64,000 nucleotides of DNA from Brevundimonas sp. SGAir0440 (GTDB lineage Bacteria; Pseudomonadota; Alphaproteobacteria; Caulobacterales; Caulobacteraceae): the NCBI RefSeq assembly GCF_005484585.1, contig NZ_CP039435.1, forward strand, positions 1,922,001-1,986,000, given 5' to 3'. Under the pieces are notes generated by a model that saw only the letters and a program-made list of their open reading frames with translations, was not told where the DNA came from and searched no databases. Shown piece by piece: positions 36,180-44,853 of the stretch (the first letter of the stretch is position 1; every line of letters starts with the position of its first letter). The position numbers and the translations under genes are program-made.

Positions 36180-36814
36180 AGGCGAACGAAGGGCTGGATC
36201 AGCTTGCCGACCCACCCATCCAGCTGAATCTGACCGTCAAGCGCGACGACGCACAGGCACGGCTCGTCCGACACGACACGGGGTTGGTGCAGCACCTCCG
36301 GATCCGCCTCTTCGAAATCGCCAACGTCGAAACGCTCGGTTTCGGTCGCATAGGCTCCGGAGATGACGCAGGTCAGCTCAACGCCGCCATGCGTATGTTT
36401 TGGCGTCTCACGACCCGATTCAATCTTGAGAAGAATTACGCGGCAATCACCATCTCGCGGCGCATGGACGTCACGCACGCGCATGCCGGGCCCGACCCAG
36501 CGCCATGGACCCAGCGCATAGCGCCGCAGCGGCTCGGGCAGCTCGGGCATGTCGTTCAGGGGCGCGCTGTGATTGGCTTTGCCGGCATCCGTCTCGATCC
36601 GCGCCATCGCCAAGGCGAGTGCATCATTGGACAAGGGGGAGGGGTGGGTCTCGTCCAGAAACTCCCCGCCCACGGCCTGCAGTTCTCGCACCCAGGCGTC
36701 ATTGGCCGGTCGCATCGCCAGATGCGCCGCCATCACCACAGCCTCGGGCGGGCTAAGCGTGCCGGCCGCATAGGCCAGCAAACGTTCTTCGGAGGGATTG
36801 CGCAGAGGTTTCAT
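36176..36814 (-). CDS. chrR: ChrR-type cupin anti-sigma factor
   Basis: 212 residues, coupled to rpoE (ATGA). The N-terminal domain EERLLAYAAGTLSPPEAVVM resembles Rhodobacter ChrR, which binds sigma-E through a zinc site H6, H31, C35, C38. Here only H31 remains; the other positions read N6, R35 and N38. The C-terminal cupin keeps its metal ligands H140, H142, E146 and H176 (KHTHGGVELT, VLHQPR). In Rhodobacter, singlet oxygen causes ChrR breakdown and frees the sigma factor. The family is clear; how this variant binds sigma-E without zinc is open. Confidence 0.88.
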   Translation of the reverse strand: MKPLRNPSEERLLAYAAGTLSPPEAVVMAAHLAMRPANDAWVRELQAVGGEFLDETHPSPLSNDALALAMARIETDAGKANHSAPLNDMPELPEPLRRYALGPWRWVGPGMRVRDVHAPRDGDCRVILLKIESGRETPKHTHGGVELTCVISGAYATETERFDVGDFEEADPEVLHQPRVVSDEPCLCVVALDGQIQLDGWVGKLIQPFVRL

Positions 36815-37389
36815 CGCGCAGCCTCCTCATACGGCGCGAGGATCAGACGAAGCTTGGTCATGGCGTTACGAATACGAGATTTGACGGTGCCGAGCGGCAG
36901 GCCGAGGTGTTTGGCGATCTCGGAATGAGAGTTGTCCATGAAGAAGGCCAAACGCAGGACCTCGACGTGGTCAGCGCTGAGCCGGGCCAGAGCGTCGCGC
37001 ACGCGATCCGCGTCTTGCGACATCGACAGCAGTTCATCCGGCCGGCGAACATCATCCCCCGCCAGCTCGATTTCGGGCGTCGGCAAGGGACGCGCGTCAC
37101 GACGAAGCATGTCCAGCCGACGGTTGCGAGCGATGGTGAAAATCCACGTGGCAGCGCGCGCCTTGGACGAATCAAACAGATCGGCTTTGCGCCACACGGT
37201 CAGCATGGCGTCCTGCGCGAAGTCCTCGGCCGCGCCAGGCGTCGCGCCCGACTTGATCAGCCAGGCCTTCAACCGCGGTGCGAAGTAGGCGAAGAGCGCA
37301 GCGAACGCGTCACGATCGCGCTTCAGGGCGATCTGTTCGATCAGCCGATCGTGCAGCAGCGGATCAGGCAAGCTGTCGAGCGCCTTCAC
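36811..37389 (-). CDS. rpoE: ECF sigma factor, RpoE/ChrR-partner type
   Basis: 192 residues from GTG 37389. Region 2 (FAALFAYFAPRLKAWLIKSG, EDFAQDAMLTVWRKADLFD, ATWIFTIARNRRLDMLRRD) and region 4 (LARLSADHVEVLRLAFFMDNSHSEIAKHLGLPLGTVKSRI) are complete. It pairs with chrR downstream (ATGA overlap), the arrangement of the singlet-oxygen-responsive ECF11 group. The open frame extends to 37515, but the putative transcription start near 37440 and lack of similarity favour the GTG; ATG 37440 is possible. A promoter matching the group consensus lies upstream, implying autoregulation. Confidence 0.92.
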   Translation of the reverse strand: MKALDSLPDPLLHDRLIEQIALKRDRDAFAALFAYFAPRLKAWLIKSGATPGAAEDFAQDAMLTVWRKADLFDSSKARAATWIFTIARNRRLDMLRRDARPLPTPEIELAGDDVRRPDELLSMSQDADRVRDALARLSADHVEVLRLAFFMDNSHSEIAKHLGLPLGTVKSRIRNAMTKLRLILAPYEEAAR

Positions 37390-37445
37390 GCGGTTGGACC
37401 GACATGGCGTTGATGCGAAGGATAACGGCTCGGCATGCATGAACA

Positions 37446-37475
37446 CTAATACGCTCAGCGGAAATGTCTGGATCA
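37446..37475 (-). promoter_or_regulatory. Sigma-E-type promoter of rpoE-chrR-DUF1295
   Basis: On the minus strand TGATCC, 18 bases, then TATTAG. The -35 is identical to the Rhodobacter sigma-E consensus TGATCC, with the right spacing to a TA-rich -10. Transcription would start near 37440, about 50 bases before the GTG of rpoE. It implies that the sigma factor activates its own operon. Confidence 0.7.
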
Positions 37476-37479
37476 ATCG

Positions 37480-37509
37480 CGATCCGAACATGACGGCGAC
37501 CCGTAATCC
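37480..37509 (+). promoter_or_regulatory. Divergent sigma-E-type promoter of the COG2907-DUF1365 operon
   Basis: CGATCC, 18 bases, then TAATCC. Five of six -35 positions match TGATCC and the spacing equals that of the opposite promoter, four bases away. The start of transcription would be near 37517, about 40 bases before the ATG at 37556. Confidence 0.55.
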
Positions 37510-37555
37510 GTCCATGCCCTAGCGATTGCGCTGCGGCGTATCTTTCGGAGTTTTC

Positions 37556-38893
37556 ATGCCCCTGTCGTCCGCGACGCCCTCTGCCGAACGTCAAAAGATC
37601 GCTGTGGTCGGATCTGGCGTCGCCGCCCTGTCTTCGGCCTGGCTTCTGTCGAAACGCCATGACGTGACGCTTTACGAAAAGGGCGACCGGCTGGGCGGGC
37701 ATTCCAATACGGTATTGGCCAGCGTGCCTTCCGGCGACATCGCCGTCGACACCGGCTTCATCTGCTTTAACGACGCGACCTATCCCAATCTTATAGCCCT
37801 GTTCGAGCATTTGGGGATCGCGACACGGGCGACGGACATGTCCTTCGCCGTCTCCCTGGATGATGGGCGGTTCGAATATGCTGCGCCGGGCCTGTTTGCT
37901 CAGCGTCGCAACGCCCTGCGTCCTCGTTTCTGGTCGATGCTAAGCGAAATCCTGCGCTTCTATCGCGAGGCGCCAAAGGATTTGGCGGCGATGTCTGACT
38001 CCTCGCTGACGCTCGGCGACTATTTGAAGCGCGAAGGGTTCAGCGAGGCATTCCGCGACGATCACCTGCTGCCCATGGCCGCCGCGATTTGGTCATCGCC
38101 GGCACATACGCTGATGGACTATCCGGCCGAGTCCTTCATTCGTTTCTGCGGCAATCACGGCCTGCTCAAACTGGTGGGACGCCCGCTGTGGCGCACCGTC
38201 GAGGGTGGCAGCCGCGTCTATGTCGAACATCTCGCTCGCGCCATCCAGGACATTCGGTTGGACCACGGCGTCACGGCCGTGCGGCGCAGCGACCAGGGCG
38301 TCTTCGTCCACGACAGCCAAGGCGGCGTCGAGCGCTACGATCAGGTCGTGATCGGGTCCCATGCCGACCAGGCTCTAGCGATGCTGGCCGAACCGACGGC
38401 GCAGGAGAAGGCGCTGCTCGGCGCTTTCCGGTACAGCCGAAATCTGACTGTACTGCATACCGACGCCGGCCTGATGCCGCATCGTCGTCGCGCCTGGGCC
38501 AGCTGGAACTATATCGGCGCGGACGACGGCCTCTGCGTCACCTATTGGATGAACCGCCTGCAAGGCCTGCCGGGCGACGACCTCTTCGTGACGCTCAATC
38601 CACCCCGACCGCCACGCGCCGACACGATTTTACGCAGCGAACTGTACGAGCACCCCATCTTCGATCCCGCGGCCATAAAGGCGCAAAAGCAGTTGTGGAG
38701 CCTGCAGGGGCAGGGGGGCATCTGGTACTGCGGGGCCCACTTCGGCGCGGGCTTCCATGAGGACGGCTTGCAATCCGGCCTTGCCGTGGCCGAACAACTC
38801 GGCGGCGTACGTCGTCCTTGGTCTGTCGCCAATGAAAGTGGTCGTATTCATTTGACGACGCCGGTGGGCGCGCAGCTGGAACGTGCCGCGTGA
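37556..38893 (+). CDS. COG2907 NAD/FAD-dependent amine-oxidase-like oxidoreductase
   Basis: 445 residues from ATG 37556 (GGAG seven bases upstream). The FAD-binding loop is VVGSGVAALSSAWLLSKRHDVTLYEKGDRLGGHSNT at the N-terminus, followed by IAVDTGFICFNDATYPNL; the C-terminus has GIWYCGAHFGAGFHEDGLQSG. It belongs to COG2907, the predicted NAD/FAD-binding proteins that travel with DUF1365 and Cfa-like genes in sigma-E regulons, and probably oxidises or desaturates a fatty acyl chain. The DUF1365 gene overlaps its stop. The promoter is divergent from rpoE. Confidence 0.9.
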   Translation: MPLSSATPSAERQKIAVVGSGVAALSSAWLLSKRHDVTLYEKGDRLGGHSNTVLASVPSGDIAVDTGFICFNDATYPNLIALFEHLGIATRATDMSFAVSLDDGRFEYAAPGLFAQRRNALRPRFWSMLSEILRFYREAPKDLAAMSDSSLTLGDYLKREGFSEAFRDDHLLPMAAAIWSSPAHTLMDYPAESFIRFCGNHGLLKLVGRPLWRTVEGGSRVYVEHLARAIQDIRLDHGVTAVRRSDQGVFVHDSQGGVERYDQVVIGSHADQALAMLAEPTAQEKALLGAFRYSRNLTVLHTDAGLMPHRRRAWASWNYIGADDGLCVTYWMNRLQGLPGDDLFVTLNPPRPPRADTILRSELYEHPIFDPAAIKAQKQLWSLQGQGGIWYCGAHFGAGFHEDGLQSGLAVAEQLGGVRRPWSVANESGRIHLTTPVGAQLERAA

Positions 38894-39690
38894 CACTCAG
38901 CTCGGCCCTTTATCGCGGCCGGGTCATGCACCGACGCCTTCGCCCCAAGACCCATAGGCTGAACTATCGCGTCTTCTGGCTTCTGCTCGACCTGTCGGAA
39001 ATCGATGATGTGAACGCGCGCCTGCGCCTGTTTTCGCGCAATCGGTTCAATCTCTTGTCCTTCCACGACAAGGATTATGGAGACGGTTCTGGCGTGCTGC
39101 GTCCTCAGGTGGATGCGTGGATGGCTCAAGCCGGCATCGATCTGGCAGGTGGACCTGTCCGCCTGTTAACCATGCCGCGCGTCCTCGGATACGTCTTCAA
39201 CCCGATCAGCCTCTACTATTGCCATTGGCCCGACGGACGGTTGGCCGCCATGGTGTACGAGGTGACCAGCACCTTCGGCATCCGCCACGCCTATGTCATT
39301 CCGATCCCGATCGAAGATCAGGCCGCAGGGGTCATTCGTCAGGGCGCGGCCAAGGCGCTCTATGTGTCGCCATTCATGGGCATGGAGATGGACTACCAGT
39401 TCCGTGGCCATACGCCGGGCGATCGCCTCGACATGACCATCGATGGGCTGGACGCCGAAGGCGTGCTGATCACGGCTGCTATGGCGGCAAAGCGAGAACG
39501 GTTGGAGGATCGCAGCATCGCCGCTGCGACAGCAACGATACCGTTGATGACGTTTAAGGTGGTCGCGGCGATCCACTGGGAGGCGCTGAAGCTCTGGCTT
39601 AAGGGCGTCGGTCTGACACAGCAGCCCAAGCCGGCAGGCAATCCAGTGACCATTCAAAGCAAAGCTCAAGAGAGCCGTTTGCGGCCTTGA
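38890..39690 (+). CDS. DUF1365 family protein
   Basis: 266 residues, starting at a GTG overlapping the previous stop (GTGA). The family blocks ALYRGRVMHRRLRPKTHRLNYRVFWLLLDL, RFNLLSFHDKDYGDG, VLGYVFNPISLYYCHWPDG and KALYVSPFMGMEMDYQF are all present. Biochemical function is unknown; it is almost always next to COG2907 and Cfa genes, so a role in acyl-chain modification is likely. The C-terminal 15 residues are not conserved. Convergent with nnrD. Confidence 0.9.
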   Translation: MTLSSALYRGRVMHRRLRPKTHRLNYRVFWLLLDLSEIDDVNARLRLFSRNRFNLLSFHDKDYGDGSGVLRPQVDAWMAQAGIDLAGGPVRLLTMPRVLGYVFNPISLYYCHWPDGRLAAMVYEVTSTFGIRHAYVIPIPIEDQAAGVIRQGAAKALYVSPFMGMEMDYQFRGHTPGDRLDMTIDGLDAEGVLITAAMAAKRERLEDRSIAAATATIPLMTFKVVAAIHWEALKLWLKGVGLTQQPKPAGNPVTIQSKAQESRLRP

Positions 39691-39702
39691 GCAGCGCACT
39701 CG

Positions 39703-39759
39703 CATTATCGCCTAAGATATATTATGCGAAATATAATGATAGGGTGGCGGTAGCGGGCG
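39703..39759. other. AT-rich spacer between convergent DUF1365 and nnrD
   Basis: An unusually AT-rich patch in a GC-rich region (CATTAT at 39703 and ATAATG at 39733, with ATATATTATGCG between). The outer six bases form an inverted repeat. It may end transcription from both sides, but there is no clean stem with a T-tract. Confidence 0.3.
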
Positions 39760-40593
39760 CTAAGTCGTCGACGCCTTCCACTGCTCGAACAAGGACTTCG
39801 GCAGGACATCGTATAGATCATCCGATGTCAGCCCCGGGCCAAAACGCTCTGCGGCATCGGAATGGAGCCAGACTGCGGCGCAAGCGGCATCGAAGCTGTC
39901 CATGCGCTGGGCGGCCAATCCGCCGATCATGCCGGCCAGGACGTCGCCGGTTCCAGCGGTCGCCAGCCAGGGCGAGCCGTTGTCGTTTCTGCGGACGCGG
40001 CCGTCAGGCGATGCGATCAGCGTCTGGGTGCCCTTTAAGACAATCGTCGCCTGGGCCATGCGCGCAGCCTCTTTAACGGCCATTTCGCGGCCTTGCGCAA
40101 GCAGGCCTGGGAACAGTCGTTCGAACTCGCCTTCATGTGGCGTCAGGATATCGTCACGATCCAACACGGCGAACAGTTCAGCCGTTCGCCCTTTGAAGAC
40201 TGACAGGCCGTCGGCGTCGATCACCAGAACGGCGCCGGTCGAGCCCAGCGCCTGAATGTTTGCGATCGTCGCATCGTCCAGGCCTGCGGCCGGTCCGATC
40301 ACGACCGCGTCGCTGCCGGCGGCTTCGCGACTTAAGTTTTCAGGGGAAGAAAAAGGCGTCAACATCACCGCCTGCACAGCCGGCGCAATCACCGAAGCCG
40401 CATCTGGCGGACAAAGGATTCGCACGACCCCGGCGCCGATTCTGAGACCCGCATGGGCTGCCAGTCGCGCGGCGCCGGTATGATGCGCCTTTCCCGAAAC
40501 GACCGCCAAACGACCACGCGCATGCTTGTGCGTTTCGGCGCTCGGCCAAGGCAGAAAATTGCGCCAGATCGCCGGGTCGTTGGTTTCTATCAT
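39760..40593 (-). CDS. nnrD: ADP/ATP-dependent NAD(P)H-hydrate dehydratase (stand-alone domain)
   Basis: 277 residues from ATG 40593. The enzyme repairs hydrated NAD(P)H. The YjeF C-terminal (carbohydrate kinase) domain is complete, with RGRLAVVSGKAHHTGAA, VLVIDADGLS, LTPHEGEFERLFP and the ATP loop SPWLATAGTGDVLAGMIGGL. Most bacteria fuse this to the NnrE epimerase domain; that part is missing here, as the open frame upstream of the ATG shows no YjeF-N similarity. Divergent from glnB. Confidence 0.92.
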   Translation of the reverse strand: MIETNDPAIWRNFLPWPSAETHKHARGRLAVVSGKAHHTGAARLAAHAGLRIGAGVVRILCPPDAASVIAPAVQAVMLTPFSSPENLSREAAGSDAVVIGPAAGLDDATIANIQALGSTGAVLVIDADGLSVFKGRTAELFAVLDRDDILTPHEGEFERLFPGLLAQGREMAVKEAARMAQATIVLKGTQTLIASPDGRVRRNDNGSPWLATAGTGDVLAGMIGGLAAQRMDSFDAACAAVWLHSDAAERFGPGLTSDDLYDVLPKSLFEQWKASTT

Positions 40594-40641
40594 CCGCGTT
40601 CCGATTATCCTTCGCCAGCCTGCGGAAATCGCTTGCTTTGA

Positions 40642-41046
<405 letters not shown>

Positions 41047-41128
41047 CCTTGACTACCCTGCCCGGCCCTCGGCCCTCGGGTCGCTGTCCGGTCTCCTCCC
41101 CAAACGACAAGAACAGGACTTTTCGAGA

Positions 41129-42535
41129 ATGAGCGCCAGCAAGATCCTCAAGGAGATCAAGGATGAGGAGGTCCAATATGTGGACGTCCGCTTTACCGAC
41201 ACGCGCGGCAAGCTTCAGCACGTCACCTTCGACGTCGATCTGGTCGACGAGGACTTCCTGAACGAAGGCACGATGTTCGACGGCTCGTCGATCGCCGGCT
41301 GGAAGGCCATCAACGAGTCCGACATGCTGCTGAAGCCGGACCTGACCACGGCCTATATCGATCCCTTCTATCAGCAGAAGACGATGTTCCTGTTCTGCGA
41401 CGTGCTGAACCCGGACACCGGCGAACCCTACAACCGCGACAGCCGCTCGATGGCCAAGAAGGCGCTGTCCTACGTTCAGTCGTCGGGCGTGGGCGACCAG
41501 GTCTTCTTCGGACCGGAAGCCGAGTTCTTCATCTTCGACGACGTGCGCTGGTCCACCCAGCCGCACGACACCGGCTACAGCTACGATTCGACCGAGCTGC
41601 CGGCCAATACCGGCGCTGAATATTCCGAAGGCAATATGGGCCATCGCCCTGGGCCCAAGGGTGGCTATTTCCCCGTCAATCCGGTCGATTCCGGCCAGGA
41701 CCTGCGCGGCGAAATGCTGGGCGTTATGCGCGATCTGGGCCTGCAACCCGAGAAGCACCACCACGAGGTCGCTCCGGCTCAGCACGAACTGGGCCTGAAG
41801 TTCTCGGACCTGCTGACCATGGCCGACCGCCTGCAGCTCTATAAGTACGTGATCCACAATGTGGCCCACGCCTACGGCAAGTCGGCGACCTTCATGGCCA
41901 AGCCGATGTTCGCGGACAACGGGTCGGGCATGCACGTCCACATGTCGATCTGGAAGGACGGCAAGCCCCAGTTCGCCGGCGACCAGTACGCCGGTCTTTC
42001 GCAGGAATGTCTGTGGTACATCGGCGGCATCATCAAACACGCCAAGGCCATCAACGCCTTCGCCAACTCGACCACCAACAGCTACAAGCGTCTGGTCCCC
42101 GGATATGAAGCCCCGGTGAAGCTGGCCTATTCGGCCCGCAACCGCTCCGCCTCGATCCGCATCCCGCACGTCTCCTCGCCCAAGGCCAAGCGTCTGGAAG
42201 CCCGGTTCCCGGACCCGATGGGCAACCCCTATCTGACCTTCGTCGCCCTGCTGATGGCCGGCCTGGACGGGATCGAGAACCGCATCGATCCGGGCGCGCC
42301 CGCCGACAAGAACCTCTACGACCTGCCGCCGGAAGAGCGCGGCTCGATCCCCGAGGTCTGCGGCTCGCTGCGTGAAGCGCTGGAGAACCTGGATAAGGAC
42401 CGCGCTTTCCTCAAGAAGGGCGGCGTCATGGATGACGACTTCATCGACAGCTATATCGAGCTGAAGATGGAAGAGGTGATGCGTCTGCAACTGCATCCGC
42501 ACCCTGTCGAGTTCGACATGTACTACAGCTGCTGA
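41129..42535 (+). CDS. glnA: Glutamine synthetase type I
   Basis: 468 residues. It makes glutamine from glutamate, ammonia and ATP as a dodecamer. Metal and glutamate-binding motifs [36 protein letters not shown] and [10 protein letters not shown] are all present, and the adenylylation tyrosine is in NLYDLPPEE, so it should be regulated by GlnE under the control of the neighbouring P-II. A strong terminator follows. Confidence 0.98.
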   Translation: MSASKILKEIKDEEVQYVDVRFTDTRGKLQHVTFDVDLVDEDFLNEGTMFDGSSIAGWKAINESDMLLKPDLTTAYIDPFYQQKTMFLFCDVLNPDTGEPYNRDSRSMAKKALSYVQSSGVGDQVFFGPEAEFFIFDDVRWSTQPHDTGYSYDSTELPANTGAEYSEGNMGHRPGPKGGYFPVNPVDSGQDLRGEMLGVMRDLGLQPEKHHHEVAPAQHELGLKFSDLLTMADRLQLYKYVIHNVAHAYGKSATFMAKPMFADNGSGMHVHMSIWKDGKPQFAGDQYAGLSQECLWYIGGIIKHAKAINAFANSTTNSYKRLVPGYEAPVKLAYSARNRSASIRIPHVSSPKAKRLEARFPDPMGNPYLTFVALLMAGLDGIENRIDPGAPADKNLYDLPPEERGSIPEVCGSLREALENLDKDRAFLKKGGVMDDDFIDSYIELKMEEVMRLQLHPHPVEFDMYYSC

Positions 42536-42559
42536 TCACCTGATCGCAGCCAAGACAAA

Positions 42560-42588
42560 GGGCCGGGGATCGCTCCCCGGCCCTTTTT
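42560..42588 (+). terminator. Rho-independent terminator of glnA
   Basis: GGGCCGGGG (42560-42568) and CCCCGGCCC (42575-42583) form a perfect GC stem closed by an A-T pair with TCGC loop, followed by TTTTT. It ends glnB-glnA before the convergent tatC. Confidence 0.92.
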
Positions 42589-42633
42589 ATGTCTGGGCGG
42601 CCTCCCCGCAGCGATTGAGACGCCGATTTGCGC

Positions 42634-43524
42634 CTAGGCGATCTCGGCTTCCAGATCGTCCGCCTTCTTGCGGCGCAACTCGATGAGTCGCACGCACCAG
42701 ATTGAAATCTCGTAGAGAATGACCAGCGGCACGGCCAGCATCAGCTGGCTGATCGGATCGGGCGGCGTGACGACCGCCGCGACCACCACCACGGCGACGA
42801 TGGCGTAGCGCCGACCGGCCGCCATGACCTTGGAGCTGATCAGACCGGCGAGGCCCAACAGCGTCGTCACCACAGGCAGCTGGAAGCAAAGACCGAAGGC
42901 GAGCAGCAACGAGGTCACCAGGCTGAGGTAGTCGGAAATCTTTGTCGTCTGCGCCACGGATATGCCGTCGGTGGCGACCTGCTGGCTCAGCGAGAACAGC
43001 ATCACGAACGGCAGCATGACGTAATAGACCAGCGCCCCGCCTAGGCAGAACATTACAGGCGCGGCGATCAGGAACGGCAGAAACGCCCCACGCTCGTTAC
43101 GATAGAGACCCGGCGCCACGAACCGGTACATCTGCCACGCCATGACGGGGAAGGTCAGGACCGCCGCGCCGAAGGCCGCGATCTTCATCTTGGTGAAGAG
43201 CTGTTCCAGCGGGGCCGTGGCGATCAGCTGGACAACGGCGGCGCTGCCTGGCGGATAGGGCTTGATCCCCGTCATCACCGCGATCAGTTCGATGGGATTG
43301 GCGTGACCGCCGGTCGCCAAAGCTGCGGCATGGATCGCAACGGCGGCCTGGTACGGCTTGATCAGCGCAATCTGGATTTGATTGGCGAAGGCGAAGCAGA
43401 GGATGAAGGCCAGGAAGAAAGCCACCACGCAGATGAGCAGCCGCCCGCGCAGCTCGATCAGATGATCCATCAGGGGCGCGCGCGACGCCTCGATCTCGGC
43501 CTCGTCACGATCGGAAGGCGTCAC
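42634..43524 (-). CDS. tatC: Sec-independent translocase TatC
   Basis: 296 residues with six membrane segments. TatC binds twin-arginine signals. The N-terminal APLMDHLIELRGRLLICVVAFFLAFILCF and the periplasmic loop FVAPGLYRNERGAFLPF are the family marks. It is the last gene of tatA-tatB-tatC, overlapping tatB by four bases. Likely cargo in the window includes PhoX and MsrB, which have twin-arginine signals. Confidence 0.96.
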   Translation of the reverse strand: MTPSDRDEAEIEASRAPLMDHLIELRGRLLICVVAFFLAFILCFAFANQIQIALIKPYQAAVAIHAAALATGGHANPIELIAVMTGIKPYPPGSAAVVQLIATAPLEQLFTKMKIAAFGAAVLTFPVMAWQMYRFVAPGLYRNERGAFLPFLIAAPVMFCLGGALVYYVMLPFVMLFSLSQQVATDGISVAQTTKISDYLSLVTSLLLAFGLCFQLPVVTTLLGLAGLISSKVMAAGRRYAIVAVVVVAAVVTPPDPISQLMLAVPLVILYEISIWCVRLIELRRKKADDLEAEIA

Positions 43525-44048
43525 AGGTCAACGGCTTTCTTGCGCGAGGTCTTGGGCTTGGCGGCTGAGCGAGGCTTGGTCGCCGATCCGGCGACAGCCG
43601 CCCCCGTCTTTGCCTTGGGGGCCGCTCGCTTGGATTTCGTCGTCTTAACTGGCTCAACGGGCGCGGGCGTATCCGGCCATTCATCGGCCGCAGGCGTCAT
43701 CACCGGCGCCTCCGGCTCGGGCGCAGGCAGAGCAACCGTCGCAGTCGGCCCAGTCAATCCGGCGTTTATGTCCTTGAACGCGGCGTCCGCTTCGGCGCCA
43801 AGGGGATACATGGCCCCCTGCCCCGTCCGCAGCGCCTCGACCTCCTTGCGCAGGTCGTCCAGTTCGGACTGACGCGCCATCTCGTCGAAACTGGATCGGA
43901 ACTCGTTGGCCATGGCGCGCGCCTTGGCCACCATCTGACCGACGCGACGCATCAGGACAGGCAGGTCCTTTGGCCCCACGACAAGCAGGGCCACCAGACC
44001 GATCACCACTAATTCGAAACCCCCGATACCGGGGCCGAGCCCGCCCAT
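43521..44048 (-). CDS. tatB: Sec-independent translocase TatB
   Basis: 175 residues. One N-terminal membrane helix IGGFELVVIGLVALLVVGPKDLPVLM with the conserved Glu and Gly-Pro, then an amphipathic helix (VGQMVAKARAMANEFRSSFDEMARQSE), and a long Ala/Pro/Lys-rich tail usual in alphaproteobacterial TatB. The start seems to be ATG 44048. It follows tatA by 23 bases. Confidence 0.94.
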   Translation of the reverse strand: MGGLGPGIGGFELVVIGLVALLVVGPKDLPVLMRRVGQMVAKARAMANEFRSSFDEMARQSELDDLRKEVEALRTGQGAMYPLGAEADAAFKDINAGLTGPTATVALPAPEPEAPVMTPAADEWPDTPAPVEPVKTTKSKRAAPKAKTGAAVAGSATKPRSAAKPKTSRKKAVDL

Positions 44049-44071
44049 GCGTCAGCCCTTACAGACGACGA

Positions 44072-44290
44072 CTAGCGCTTCAGCTCTTCCTTTTCCGCCT
44101 CGGTGCGCGGCAGCGAGCTGACGCCCTCGTGCGGGCCGTCCTTCTTGTCCTCGTCCTTCAGGCCGTCCTTGAAGGCGCGGATGCCCTTGGCGGCGTCCCC
44201 CATGATGTTGGACAACTTTCCGCGTCCGCCAAACAATACGGCGACCACCAGGATCACGAAGGCCCAGTGCCAGATGCTCATGGAGCCCAT
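44072..44290 (-). CDS. tatA: Sec-independent translocase TatA
   Basis: 72 residues from ATG 44290 (AGGAGA seven bases upstream). The helix [39 protein letters not shown] is typical: FGRGK-type hinge and amphipathic helix, acidic tail. TatA forms the translocation pore. ATG 44281 three residues on is an alternative, and a start at 44305 lacks support. Confidence 0.94.
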   Translation of the reverse strand: MGSMSIWHWAFVILVVAVLFGGRGKLSNIMGDAAKGIRAFKDGLKDEDKKDGPHEGVSSLPRTEAEKEELKR

Positions 44291-44400
44291 GGCGATTCTC
44301 CTCATGGGGATCGGCTATCCGATCCCATCCACTCTTATTCGACCCGCATATAGGCGCAGTGATGGCCCCGCGCCAAGGGAGGCTGTAGGTCTGCGCGACC

Positions 44401-44853
44401 ATGAGTCCCTCCGATCACGTCATCATCCACACCGACGGCGCCTGCAAGGGCAATCCGGGCCCCGGAGGCTGGGGCGCCGTGCTTCAGGCGGGCGGCGGTC
44501 ACGAAAAGGAACTGTGGGGCGGCGAGGCCAACACGACCAACAATCGCATGGAGCTGATGGCCGCCATTATGGCGCTGGAAGCCCTGAAACGGCCCTGCAA
44601 GGTCGAACTGCATACCGACAGCAAATACGTCATGCAGGGGATCACCGAATGGATGCGCGGCTGGAAAGCGCGCGGTTGGCTGACTGCGGATAAAAAGCCG
44701 GTCAAGAACGCAGACCTGTGGCAGCGGCTGGACGCGGCGCGCCTGCGTCACGACGTGAAATGGCGGTGGGTGAAGGGCCATGCCGGCCATGAACTGAACG
44801 AACGCGCCGATCAACTGGCGAATCGCGGTGTCGCGGAACTGCCCCGGCGCTAG
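44401..44853 (+). CDS. rnhA: Ribonuclease HI
   Basis: 150 residues. It cuts the RNA strand of RNA-DNA hybrids. The four acidic active-site residues are in [42 protein letters not shown] and [13 protein letters not shown]. Divergent from tatA. Its stop TAG shares CTAG with the stop of the convergent MFS gene. Confidence 0.97.
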   Translation: MSPSDHVIIHTDGACKGNPGPGGWGAVLQAGGGHEKELWGGEANTTNNRMELMAAIMALEALKRPCKVELHTDSKYVMQGITEWMRGWKARGWLTADKKPVKNADLWQRLDAARLRHDVKWRWVKGHAGHELNERADQLANRGVAELPRR

